NCBI RefSeq assembly: GCF_900166965.1
Contig: NZ_FUZI01000002.1
Coordinates: 372,001 to 436,000 of the forward strand
Direction: 5' to 3'
DNA from: Photobacterium piscicola
GTDB lineage: Bacteria > Pseudomonadota > Gammaproteobacteria > Enterobacterales > Vibrionaceae
DNA length: 64,000 nt
Below the pieces are notes generated by a model. It did no database searches, was not told the origin of the DNA, and saw only the letters and a program-made list of their open reading frames with translations. Below, piece after piece: positions 18,483 through 26,858 of this stretch. Position 1 is the stretch's first letter, and each line of letters opens with the position of its first letter. Made by a program: the position numbers and the translations under genes.

Positions 18483-21140
18483 ATGGATAATGAAAAAACA
18501 TCATGGGTAAAATCCACTTGTGCTTATTGTGGTGTCGGTTGTGGAATAGAAGCCAGAATAAATAATAATGGAAAACTTGAAATAAAAGGAGATTCACACC
18601 ATCCAGCTAATAAAGGGCTGTTATGTTCAAAAGCATTAAATTTAGTAGAAACACTGGTTAGCGATAATAAAATGTTAACCCCTCAAATATTAAATCAACC
18701 CGTAAGTTGGAATGAAGCATTAAATCAAACCACTTTGCAGTTACAAGAAACAATTACAAAATATGGTGCTGATTCGGTCGCTTTTTATGTGTCAGGACAA
18801 TTACTCACAGAAGATTATTATGTCATTAATAAATTAGCAAAAGGCTTCATTGGAACAGCAAATATTGATACCAATTCACGTTTATGTATGTCATCAGCAG
18901 TTGCAGGACATCAACGGGCTTTTGGTGAAGATTGTGTCGCAGGCTGTTATGATGATTTAGACGCTGCAGCAGTGGTAATACTAACCGGTTCTAACCTTGC
19001 TTGGTGCCACCCAGTCCTTTTTCAACGCTTAAAACTAGCACAAAAAAAACATCACACTAAAATCGTGGTCATCGATCCTCGTCATACCGCAAGCTGCGAT
19101 ATTGCAGACTTACACCTTGCGATTACACCTGACAGTGATGTGGCATTATTTACGGGTTTATTAAATTATTTAAACAATAATAACGGTTTTGATCATGATT
19201 ATATTAATGCTCATACTCATAATATTCAGTCCGCTTTAGCAACCGCAACAGCTTTAGAACAAACGGCTGACATCAGTCAATTAACAGGTATTAGCAAACA
19301 ACAACTAAATGAATTTTATCAACTCTTTACTGATAATCCACGCACTGTCACCGTCTATTCTCAAGGTGTGAATCAATCGCTATCAGGTACAGATAAAGTC
19401 AATGCTATCATTAACTGTCATTTAGCTACTGGACGTATAGGAAAACCAGGAGCAACCCCTTTTTCTATTACTGGCCAACCTAATGCAATGGGGGGACGAG
19501 AAGTTGGAGGATTAGCAACAACCTTAGCCGCTCACCTTGATTTTCAGCATCCAGAACATTGGCAACTCTTACGTAATTTTTGGCAAACAGATAACCTTGT
19601 CACCCACCCCGGTTTAAAAGCCGTGGATATGTTTGATGCAGTTGCCCGAGGGAAAATAAAAGCTATTTGGATCATCGCGACCAACCCTGCAGCCAGCTTG
19701 CCCAATAGCCATAAAGTTCATCAAGCGTTAGCGCAATGTCCATGTGTTATCGTGTCAGATTGTGTCGATAATAATGATACTTTACGCCATGCAACGATCA
19801 AGCTCCCGGCTCAAGGTTGGAGTGAAAAATCAGGCACAGTTACCAATTCAGAACGTTGCATTTCTCGTCAACGTCGCTTAATGCCAACTCAAGGTGAAGC
19901 TAAACCTGATTGGTGGATCATTACTCAAGTCGCTCAACGAATGGGATTTAAAGAAAGTTTTCATTACACCAATGAAGCTGAAATATTTGCTGAGCATGTC
20001 GCTTTAACAGCCCAAAATAATCACCCACACCAAACACCACGTTTGCTTAATTTAAGTGGGTTAAGTGATCTTACTGCACACGAATACGATACTTTATTAC
20101 CGCAGCAATGGCCGTTAAATAATGATGCTCTACACCAGCCACGCTTATTCAGTGATGGCATTTTCCCCACTCAAGATGGTCGTGCTCGTTTTGTTAAAAC
20201 AGACTATAAGCCACTGATTAAAAATATATCAACCACATATCCATTACTATTAAATACAGGTCGAGTGCGTGATCAATGGCACACCATGACACGAACGGGG
20301 CTTTCGGCCACCCTTGCTCATCACACCCAAGAACCACTGATCGCAATCCATCCCTCAAATGCTAAACAATATCAGATCAAGAATAACCATCTTGTCAGTG
20401 TAAAGAGTCAACATGGCCATGCTATTTTTCGAGCACATATAAGTAATGATGTTCAACCTAACAATGCGTTTATTGCGATTCATTGGACACAGCAAACATC
20501 ATCATCAGGCAGTGTCTGTTCATTAATTGGAGAGCAACAAGATCCTATTTCAGGGCAACCGCAGTATAAAGCGACCCCAATTCAATTAACGCCAATTCCT
20601 TTCACCACTGAAGCTATATTAACCACCACCACAGCACTAACATTAGCAAACTTACCATCACAGACAACACTTTATTGGGTATCTAAAAAAGTCACAGCAG
20701 GCTATCAATATCATATTAATTCAGCCTTAAACCTCAACGTATTAGAACAAATATTGGTTCGCTATTTTATGCCAACATCGGCTACCCATTTAAGAGCAAT
20801 TAGCGCTCAACATCGCCGAATTATCATGCTGAATAATGACCGATGTGTCCGTTCACTACTGATTCAAGAAAATAACAATAAGCCGATGATTAACCCACCA
20901 GCAAACATTCTTACCTGTCGCAGTGATGAATTAGCATTGCATCAATTTCTCAATGGCAAAGACAATATTGCAGCACCTAAAATTATTTGCGCTTGTAAGC
21001 AAATAACCAAACAACAATTAGTATCAACTATCACTGAAAAACACATACAAAATGTAGAAGCATTAAGTCAAGCCACAACCGCTGGTACAGGGTGTGGTGG
21101 TTGCTGGGCTGAATTAGAAGCATTACTCAATCAACAATAG
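18483..21140 (+). CDS. nasA: Assimilatory nitrate reductase catalytic subunit
   Basis: The 885-residue molybdopterin oxidoreductase reduces nitrate to nitrite in the cytoplasm. The N-terminal [4Fe-4S] ligands are C13, C16, C20 and C48 (CAYCGVGCGIEARI and LLCSKA). The Mo-bisMGD domain contains NIDTNSRLCMSSAVAGHQRAF, then TGRIGKPGATPFSITGQPNAMGGREVGG. A molybdopterin-dinucleotide-binding domain follows (LLLNTGRVRDQWHTMTRTG). The C-terminus carries a BFD-like [2Fe-2S] domain (ICACKQ and TGCGGCW), as in Klebsiella-type NasA. There is no Tat signal, consistent with a cytoplasmic enzyme. An in-frame ATG at 18426 exists, but the one at 18483 has AAGGAAC in front and gives the normal N-terminus. It is divergent from the nitrite reductase operon. 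Confidence 0.94.
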   Translation: MDNEKTSWVKSTCAYCGVGCGIEARINNNGKLEIKGDSHHPANKGLLCSKALNLVETLVSDNKMLTPQILNQPVSWNEALNQTTLQLQETITKYGADSVAFYVSGQLLTEDYYVINKLAKGFIGTANIDTNSRLCMSSAVAGHQRAFGEDCVAGCYDDLDAAAVVILTGSNLAWCHPVLFQRLKLAQKKHHTKIVVIDPRHTASCDIADLHLAITPDSDVALFTGLLNYLNNNNGFDHDYINAHTHNIQSALATATALEQTADISQLTGISKQQLNEFYQLFTDNPRTVTVYSQGVNQSLSGTDKVNAIINCHLATGRIGKPGATPFSITGQPNAMGGREVGGLATTLAAHLDFQHPEHWQLLRNFWQTDNLVTHPGLKAVDMFDAVARGKIKAIWIIATNPAASLPNSHKVHQALAQCPCVIVSDCVDNNDTLRHATIKLPAQGWSEKSGTVTNSERCISRQRRLMPTQGEAKPDWWIITQVAQRMGFKESFHYTNEAEIFAEHVALTAQNNHPHQTPRLLNLSGLSDLTAHEYDTLLPQQWPLNNDALHQPRLFSDGIFPTQDGRARFVKTDYKPLIKNISTTYPLLLNTGRVRDQWHTMTRTGLSATLAHHTQEPLIAIHPSNAKQYQIKNNHLVSVKSQHGHAIFRAHISNDVQPNNAFIAIHWTQQTSSSGSVCSLIGEQQDPISGQPQYKATPIQLTPIPFTTEAILTTTTALTLANLPSQTTLYWVSKKVTAGYQYHINSALNLNVLEQILVRYFMPTSATHLRAISAQHRRIIMLNNDRCVRSLLIQENNNKPMINPPANILTCRSDELALHQFLNGKDNIAAPKIICACKQITKQQLVSTITEKHIQNVEALSQATTAGTGCGGCWAELEALLNQQ

Positions 21141-21215
21141 ATCACGACGGTTAAATAAACATACTCCATGCTCTTGCTTACTAAGCGTATTTAACACCCG
21201 TTCTAAAATGACCAT

Positions 21216-21243
21216 AAAACAAACAATAAGAAGCTTGTTTTTT
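21216..21243 (+). terminator. Possible weak terminator of nasA
   Basis: A 7-bp AAAACAA/TTGTTTT stem is followed by a short T-run (TTTTTTATT) about 75 bp after the nasA stop. The stem has only one GC pair. Confidence 0.35.
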
Positions 21244-21451
21244 ATTCGATCTTATAAAATCCACCAGTTTGATTAAAAATATTTATCGTCACAATAAATA
21301 TTTTACATTTAAAGCGTTGAAAATATCCATTGAGAGCCTTAGAAAACGAAAACAAACATTAACTACCTAATAAATAACAATAGTTTTAAATGTAACAAAA
21401 AAGTAAACGCTAACATTAGAACACAATAATATTTTGTCACATTCAAATACA

Positions 21452-21470
21452 AATGATAATAACTCTCAAT
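21452..21470 (+). promoter_or_regulatory. Fur-box-like operator overlapping a promoter
   Basis: AATGATAATAACTCTCAAT agrees with the Vibrio Fur consensus AATGATAATNATTNTCATT at all but two defined positions. A TTGTCA hexamer at 21435 and the GATAAT inside the box could be -35 and -10 elements (15-bp spacing), so iron-bound Fur would block transcription toward the lipoprotein gene. The assignment is by eye. Confidence 0.5.
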
Positions 21471-21650
21471 TACGTAAATAATAGTTTACAGTTATTTTTT
21501 TGCTCGCTGCGTATATATTTGCATGTAATTTAAATAATCTTTAGCATCTATTTCCAATGCAGACACCCATTAAATAAATACATTTCAACATATATTATTA
21601 TTTAATGAACATATATGAATCTATTATTATCCAATATAACAGGATCTATC

Positions 21651-22040
21651 ATGAAAAAATCAATTCTAATTACATTATTATTATCAAGCACAGTACTCGC
21701 AGGTTGTAATTCAATTAAAGAGGCTGCAGGTAATATGGTATTAGGCGAAGACTTAGTTCAAGCCGCTGAAAAACTTGATCATTGTGATATGTCTGGCCTA
21801 AATACATTAGAGCATATCGCAAAGACGGATCATGATATGAGAGGTTCGGCAGCGCTTATTGCACTGGGTGCAAACTATGCGGCGGCAGGTAATACAGCCA
21901 AAATTAATACTATTGCAAAACAACTTCATGCTCAAACACCAAATAAAACGCTTGAATATGTAAAACAAGAAATTATTAATTCAGGTAAAACTCAACAACA
22001 AAACCGCATTAATAATGGTTTATCTGGTAACTGCCAGTAA
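21651..22040 (+). CDS. Small lipoprotein of unknown function
   Basis: This 129-residue protein has a clear lipoprotein signal peptide (MKKSILITLLLSSTVLAGC, lipobox LAGC). The mature part is helical, with ALIALGANYAAAGNTAKINTIAKQL, and a second cysteine pair (HCDMSG and the terminal GNCQ) that could form a disulfide. The family is not recognised. An in-frame ATG 12 codons upstream is ignored because AGGA lies just before the ATG at 21651 and that start gives a proper signal peptide. The Fur-like box upstream suggests induction in low iron. Confidence 0.7.
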   Translation: MKKSILITLLLSSTVLAGCNSIKEAAGNMVLGEDLVQAAEKLDHCDMSGLNTLEHIAKTDHDMRGSAALIALGANYAAAGNTAKINTIAKQLHAQTPNKTLEYVKQEIINSGKTQQQNRINNGLSGNCQ

Positions 22041-22047
22041 TAAAAAA

Positions 22048-22069
22048 GGTGGTTATTTATTTAACCACC
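22048..22069. terminator. Bidirectional terminator between the lipoprotein and MarC genes
   Basis: The stem GGTGGTTA (22048-22055) pairs with TAACCACC (22062-22069). The A6 run on the left gives a U-run for the leftward transcript, and the right side is T-rich. Confidence 0.75.
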
Positions 22070-22129
22070 TGTAATTATATTTTTTAATTTAGATACGATA
22101 CTATTTATATTAGTACTACTCTATTTAAA

Positions 22130-22753
22130 CTAAATATAAAAATCTTTAATTCCTTGTAATAAATTGTTCACCGCAACTGCGGCTAAAATCAATCCCATTA
22201 CACGGCTAATAATAGCGGCACCAATATTACCAATCCATTTTTGAATTGTTGTCGCACTCAGTAGTAATAGCAAACTGACAAATAAAACCGCCACCATCAC
22301 CCCTGCGGTTATTGCTTGATCCACCACTGAATAACGATGGTTATCAGTTAACATCACCACCGCCATCATGGCACCAGGAGAGGCTATCGAGGGAATAGCT
22401 AAAGGATAAACAGCGAGATCCGCAAGTTCTGAATGACTAATATCTTGAGTTAATTTTTGTTCCTGTTCTGGCTTACTTTCACCAAAAATCATCGTTAACG
22501 CAAACAGTAATAGTACTAAACCACCAGCCGCCTGAAATGCAGGCAGTGGAATTTGCATTGCTTCAAGTAATAATTGCCCAGCGACTAAGAAAAAAATCAA
22601 AACGCCACTCGCAATCGCAACAGCTTTTAATGCCACTTTACGACGCTGTTTTAATGTTAAATGTTGAGTCTGTGATAAATAAACTGGCACCGACCCGATA
22701 GGATCAATAACAGCCCAAAGCACAACAAACTGAGTAATTATAATACCAAGCAA
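22130..22753 (-). CDS. MarC-family integral membrane protein
   Basis: The 207-residue protein has six predicted membrane helices and the MarC-family motifs AVIDPIGSVPVYLSQT, FQAAGGLVLLLFALTMI, YPLAIPSIASPGAM and ISRVMGLILAAVAVNNLLQG. MarC proteins are inner-membrane proteins of uncertain role; the earlier link to multiple antibiotic resistance was not upheld in E. coli. Translation starts at a TTG codon behind GGAGAGGTGA. It is monocistronic, between two terminators. Confidence 0.85.
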   Translation of the reverse strand: MLGIIITQFVVLWAVIDPIGSVPVYLSQTQHLTLKQRRKVALKAVAIASGVLIFFLVAGQLLLEAMQIPLPAFQAAGGLVLLLFALTMIFGESKPEQEQKLTQDISHSELADLAVYPLAIPSIASPGAMMAVVMLTDNHRYSVVDQAITAGVMVAVLFVSLLLLLSATTIQKWIGNIGAAIISRVMGLILAAVAVNNLLQGIKDFYI

Positions 22754-22880
22754 AAATCACCTCTCCGATAATGAATACAAATTCCATTTACTAATAAGAT
22801 AGTTATCTTATTCTATTAAAGATTTTAGTTTTGGTTATAAACCTAGCCTGACAATGCTACAAATAAACGTCTAATTTCAA

Positions 22881-22913
22881 TTTATTGATATCTTTTTGAA
22901 AGATATCAATAAA
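22881..22913. terminator. Perfect 15-bp AT-rich hairpin
   Basis: TTTATTGATATCTTT (22881-22895) pairs perfectly with 22899-22913 around a 3-nt loop. It lies just after the stop of the leftward secreted-protein gene and upstream of marC. It could be a terminator for the former or an operator; there is no pure U-run. Confidence 0.5.
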
Positions 22914-22930
22914 AAGATAATAACTCGATT

Positions 22931-23404
22931 TTACAATTTCTCAGCTGCCGCGGTAAATCCATTCGCAGAGAGATTAAATCCAGCAATATCGACATACTCT
23001 TTCTTTTGAAATAATGTCAGTACTTTGTCCATATTGCCTGAATTATTACCAGAATAAGCATATGCAGTACAATTATGTGTTGTAGGATCGTAGTGAGTAT
23101 TTACGCGTAATACAATTTCATCCGCAACATTTAAATTACTGAAAGCAGGCACATATAACCAATTACGGCATGCTGTTGCTCGTGTTTCCATATGATCAAG
23201 AAAATCAATGCGAGATAAGCGTTGGCCGTTATTAGTAAAATGAAAAATATAAGCTTGATTACCGAAATCTGTTTTGGTCACGATTTCATTTTGCGCAGGG
23301 AGCGCTTGGTAACTATTGTGCTGTGTCGTACCAGCAAAGGCACTAGGAGCCATAAAACTTAATGAAAGCAAAAATGAAGAAATAACGGTAGTTCGGTTAA
23401 GCAC
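22931..23404 (-). CDS. Secreted protein of unknown function
   Basis: The product is about 157 residues with a Sec signal peptide (RTTVISSFLLSLSFMAPSAFA, cleaved before G). The mature domain has one Cys in CRNWLYVP and one in HNCTAYAY, plausibly a disulfide. No family is recognised. Two GTG starts are possible (23413 and 23404); the second is preferred because GGAG lies 8 nt before it. The gene is isolated between a 15-bp hairpin at its 3' end and a 13-bp hairpin just upstream of its start. Confidence 0.65.
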   Translation of the reverse strand: MLNRTTVISSFLLSLSFMAPSAFAGTTQHNSYQALPAQNEIVTKTDFGNQAYIFHFTNNGQRLSRIDFLDHMETRATACRNWLYVPAFSNLNVADEIVLRVNTHYDPTTHNCTAYAYSGNNSGNMDKVLTLFQKKEYVDIAGFNLSANGFTAAAEKL

Positions 23405-23429
23405 TGCGTGCACTCCAATGGCTAAATGT

Positions 23430-23460
23430 CGCTAATAGTCATCTAATATGACTATTAGCG
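23430..23460. promoter_or_regulatory. Perfect 13-bp inverted repeat upstream of the secreted-protein gene
   Basis: CGCTAATAGTCAT (23430-23442) pairs with ATGACTATTAGCG (23448-23460) around a 5-nt loop. It begins 26 bp upstream of the preferred start codon and has no U-run on either side, so it looks more like an operator or leader hairpin than a terminator. Confidence 0.55.
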
Positions 23461-23533
23461 ATAATAACGCAATAGCTTTTACCGTAATTTTATTTTCAGC
23501 TTTGGTATTTATACAGTTTTTTATACTGCAGTG

Positions 23534-24994
23534 TTAATCAATCAATACTAAAGAGTCTAAAATACCTTTACCACTATGAATGCCACCTTCATTTTCACTT
23601 GCAGGCTTACTACGAATTAAATATCCCGCGTAACCATCAAGGTCAGTAACGGGCTGGCCTTTAAAATAAGCGGTAAATAAACCTATTTCACTGACTAAAT
23701 CATTCACAACCGTCGCTTTAGCATCACGAATAGCAACAGTAGGTACGTCTCGTTCATGAGGATATAAACGCTGCATTAACGCCCAAGCATCATATTCAGC
23801 AACCGTTAATTTCGCTAACGTTGCACTAATATCATCGCCAAAAACACAGTGGCCACCGCCCTCACCTTGATTCTTAAGTACCCATTCACTTTTTATCGCT
23901 TCAGTATTAAACCAATGAATCGTATCAGTATTAATCGGCTTCATTTCTGCTAACACACTTTTAATTAGCTGGGCTTCTTCAAGTGTAACTCCCCAACGGA
24001 CATACTCTTGGGCTGGCATCATGGTTAATAACATTTGCATCGTTTTACTGGTTGCCAACTGCTGACCAACCGTAGCATTAAGAGCAACATGGTGCTGCTC
24101 AATAAAGACGCGCATTTGGCTTAAAGTATAACAACACACCGCTTCATTAAGCTCGGGAGCGCAATAATCTGAATATTGATAACCCGCACGTAAATACACC
24201 ACATCTACCGCGCCAACCCCGTCTAAGATCAAGCGTTGATTTGGGCCAGTTATTAATTGGGCACTTAATTGTTCAAAGGTACGTCTTACGGTACGCACGC
24301 CTTGTTGCTGCAACGCTATTTCTAACAGATGCTGATCATAAACATTATCTTCATTTTTCTGCACCACCATTAAAAATACCGGTGAGCCTTGCTCATTAAA
24401 ATCGGCTTTTATTTGGGTTGCAGCGGTCACAATGCCATTAGCTAATTGTGTTAAGCCTTCATTTTCAGCGGGTATGGCAGCGGCATCTTCTAACCATGAT
24501 TGATAGGTTTCAGGCCATTGGCGTTGCATAAAGGCATGAAATTCAGTTGCACGTTGTCCAAATGGAGCCATCCCCGCAGCAATACCATTAAATTCAATGA
24601 CTTTAGCGCCATATTGACGATCATCCATAAAATCCGTTCGCATTAACAGTAATGGCTGACGAGCAGGATCAAGTGGGTGAGTGGCTGTGCCATGAATTTG
24701 CTGATGAAGCGCCATTAAACGACCAAAGAAAGGATCCGCTTTTGCCATATCACTCAATGAGGATTGTAAAAAATCAGGATCTTCAGCCACATTACTGATC
24801 AATTTAGTAAGAAGCGGCACCACACGACGTAAATGCGCATAAACCTCTCGCTCTATCGTCATCGGAGCAATACTCAATGGACAGTGCTTGGCTGTATTAT
24901 CCGCTTGACGAAAAGCCACACCATGCATAATTGCCCATTCACAAACATCTTCAATAATCTGTGGTGCAATCACTGTTTTTTTATTGATATTCAT
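23534..24994 (-). CDS. Glutathione synthetase, eukaryotic-type (GSS family)
   Basis: The 486-residue protein resembles the eukaryotic ATP-grasp glutathione synthetase rather than bacterial GshB. Visible GSS-type elements are CEWAIMHGVAFR near residue 18, MRTDFMDD and IEFN (119-136), RAGYQYSDY (269-277), SKTMQMLL (316-323), the glycine-rich loop WVLKNQGEGGG (371-381), SEIGLF (435-440) and YLIRSKPASENEGGI near 459-472. The enzyme joins gamma-glutamylcysteine to glycine, or possibly another amine in non-canonical members. The usual Pro-Gln-Arg before the glycine loop is Asn-Gln-Gly here. It is the last gene of a leftward cluster with gshA and an ABC exporter, 46 bp after the second ABC gene. Substrate choice is an open question. 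Confidence 0.85.
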   Translation of the reverse strand: MNINKKTVIAPQIIEDVCEWAIMHGVAFRQADNTAKHCPLSIAPMTIEREVYAHLRRVVPLLTKLISNVAEDPDFLQSSLSDMAKADPFFGRLMALHQQIHGTATHPLDPARQPLLLMRTDFMDDRQYGAKVIEFNGIAAGMAPFGQRATEFHAFMQRQWPETYQSWLEDAAAIPAENEGLTQLANGIVTAATQIKADFNEQGSPVFLMVVQKNEDNVYDQHLLEIALQQQGVRTVRRTFEQLSAQLITGPNQRLILDGVGAVDVVYLRAGYQYSDYCAPELNEAVCCYTLSQMRVFIEQHHVALNATVGQQLATSKTMQMLLTMMPAQEYVRWGVTLEEAQLIKSVLAEMKPINTDTIHWFNTEAIKSEWVLKNQGEGGGHCVFGDDISATLAKLTVAEYDAWALMQRLYPHERDVPTVAIRDAKATVVNDLVSEIGLFTAYFKGQPVTDLDGYAGYLIRSKPASENEGGIHSGKGILDSLVLID

Positions 24995-25040
24995 ACTTTA
25001 ATCGCTCTTTAATCTAGCCTAATTTGACACTGATGTTTAT

Positions 25041-26858
25041 CTATAATGTCGACGACAGGGTTGCCGATGTGAGTCCAAAGGTTGTGGTTAATTGTTCATT
25101 TTGCTGCTGCTCTTGTTGTGCTAAATAGAGATCTCGATAATCTCCGTCTTGAGTAATTAAAGCATCATGTGTTCCACTTTGGACAATTTGACCTTGATTC
25201 ATCACTAAGATTTGATCTGCATTTTGAACCGTCGATAGTCGATGAGCGACAATAATGACTGTTCTGCCATCTTGAATATTATCCAAGGCAATTTTGACCG
25301 CTTCTTCTGTTTCACTATCAATATTGGCGGTGGCCTCATCTAATAAAAACACCTGTGGGTTGTGAGATAACGCTCTCGCCAACGCTAATAATTGGCGCTC
25401 TCCAACCGATAACGATCCACCACCAATGCTTGGACGATGATGATAACCGCCATTTAAGCGTTGAATAAAATCATCCGCTCGCACCTGTTTAGCAGCATTA
25501 ATCGCACGCTCTTCATTCAGTGTCGCATGCGACAATTCAATGTTATCAAGCACCGAGCCACTAAAAATGGTTGGATCTTGAGAAACTAAACCAAACATTT
25601 TGCGCAACTGAGCTTCAGGGATCGACACTAACGGCTGTCCACCAACCAATATTTGTCCTTGCTGATGTTGATAAAAACGCATCAACACATTGATAATAGA
25701 GCTTTTTCCACTGCCGGTGTGTCCAACTATCGCAGTAAATTTCCCACCTTTAGCGACAAAACTAACATCTTTTAAAACAGGCTGCCCCTCTTCATAACTC
25801 AAGTTAACATTGCGAAATTCGATATCACATTGTGGCGGCATCGCAACATTCATTGTTAATGAAGATTGAGGTTCAGGTTTATCATCAAACAGTTCAAAAA
25901 TACGCTTTGATGATACTGTCGCAATCTGCAACTTTCGTAGCTCCATTGATAGCTGTCTAAAGGGGTCAAAAAAGCGTTCAATATAGTTTAAGAAAGCATA
26001 TAACGTACCCACATCAATAACGGTAGTTAACGATCCGGTTGCAAACCATGCCACAATGCCCGCTGCAGTTAATGTAGACACTAGGCGGGTTAACGGAATC
26101 AACATTAAGCTATCAATACCGATAGATTTAGACCGAAATGCAAACCATCGTTGATTTTCCTGCTCAAACTTATTTCGAAAAGCATCTTGCTGTCTAAAGG
26201 CTTGAATTAATGCCATGCCTTGTAACGACTCATTTAATCGACCATTAATAGAGCTTATCTGCTCTCGAACCCCATTAAATACTGGCATTGAGATTTTTCG
26301 ATATAAATGCATCGTAAACAACAAGGTTGGAATCAGCACTAAGCTCAATAACATCAAGCGCCAATCCAGCATTGCAATCGCAATAAAAATCGCGCTAATT
26401 CGTAATCCACCTTGAATAATCGTTGGAATGGTCGACACAAACATTTCACGCATTGATTCAGTATCATTAGTAATATATGACACCAAAGTACCCGCTGGTT
26501 GTTTATCAAAAACACGAATTGGGTAATTCAATATATGGCTAAACAAATTTCGACGTATATCATTGATAACCAATAATGCACTGTGACGAAATGTTACCGC
26601 TTGCCAATAAGAAAACAGTGCAGCAATTAAATAAGATCCCATTACCGCAACGATAAGCCAACCAAGGTGTTGCCATTCAAAGTGTTGCGGCACAATCACA
26701 TCATCAACAATAATCTTCGCTAACCAAGGGATCGTCATCTCAGCAGCCACCGCGACAGCTAACAACATAAACGCCACCACGAATCGGGCTTTATGAGGCA
26801 ATGAATAAGCCAGTAATCGCCAAAATAACGTTGTTTCCCCCGCCGTCGTTTTAAGCAT
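25041..26858 (-). CDS. ABC exporter half-transporter, canonical subunit (MdlB-like)
   Basis: The 605-residue protein is a fused membrane/ATPase half-transporter. Residues 1-310 hold six membrane helices; the ATPase has Walker A GHTGSGKSS, the signature LSVGERQLLALARAL, Walker B VFLLDEATANID with the catalytic Glu, and the switch His in VAHRLST. Overall it looks like E. coli MdlB. Its start overlaps the stop of the upstream ABC gene by 8 bp, so the two are translationally coupled and probably form a heterodimer. Flanked by gshA and a glutathione synthetase, it may export glutathione or a related gamma-glutamyl thiol (inference). Confidence 0.9.
   Translation of the reverse strand: MLKTTAGETTLFWRLLAYSLPHKARFVVAFMLLAVAVAAEMTIPWLAKIIVDDVIVPQHFEWQHLGWLIVAVMGSYLIAALFSYWQAVTFRHSALLVINDIRRNLFSHILNYPIRVFDKQPAGTLVSYITNDTESMREMFVSTIPTIIQGGLRISAIFIAIAMLDWRLMLLSLVLIPTLLFTMHLYRKISMPVFNGVREQISSINGRLNESLQGMALIQAFRQQDAFRNKFEQENQRWFAFRSKSIGIDSLMLIPLTRLVSTLTAAGIVAWFATGSLTTVIDVGTLYAFLNYIERFFDPFRQLSMELRKLQIATVSSKRIFELFDDKPEPQSSLTMNVAMPPQCDIEFRNVNLSYEEGQPVLKDVSFVAKGGKFTAIVGHTGSGKSSIINVLMRFYQHQQGQILVGGQPLVSIPEAQLRKMFGLVSQDPTIFSGSVLDNIELSHATLNEERAINAAKQVRADDFIQRLNGGYHHRPSIGGGSLSVGERQLLALARALSHNPQVFLLDEATANIDSETEEAVKIALDNIQDGRTVIIVAHRLSTVQNADQILVMNQGQIVQSGTHDALITQDGDYRDLYLAQQEQQQNEQLTTTFGLTSATLSSTL

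Larger units (their letters stand above)
21141..21650. promoter_or_regulatory. Intergenic region with nasA 3' hairpin and a Fur-box promoter
   Basis: No gene is supported in these 510 bp. A weak A/T hairpin (AAAACAA 21216-21222 with TTGTTTT 21235-21241) may terminate nasA. A Fur-like box at 21452-21470 overlaps a plausible promoter for the lipoprotein gene. The 180 bp between box and start codon would form an unusually long leader or could encode a small RNA; none is recognised. Confidence 0.5.
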
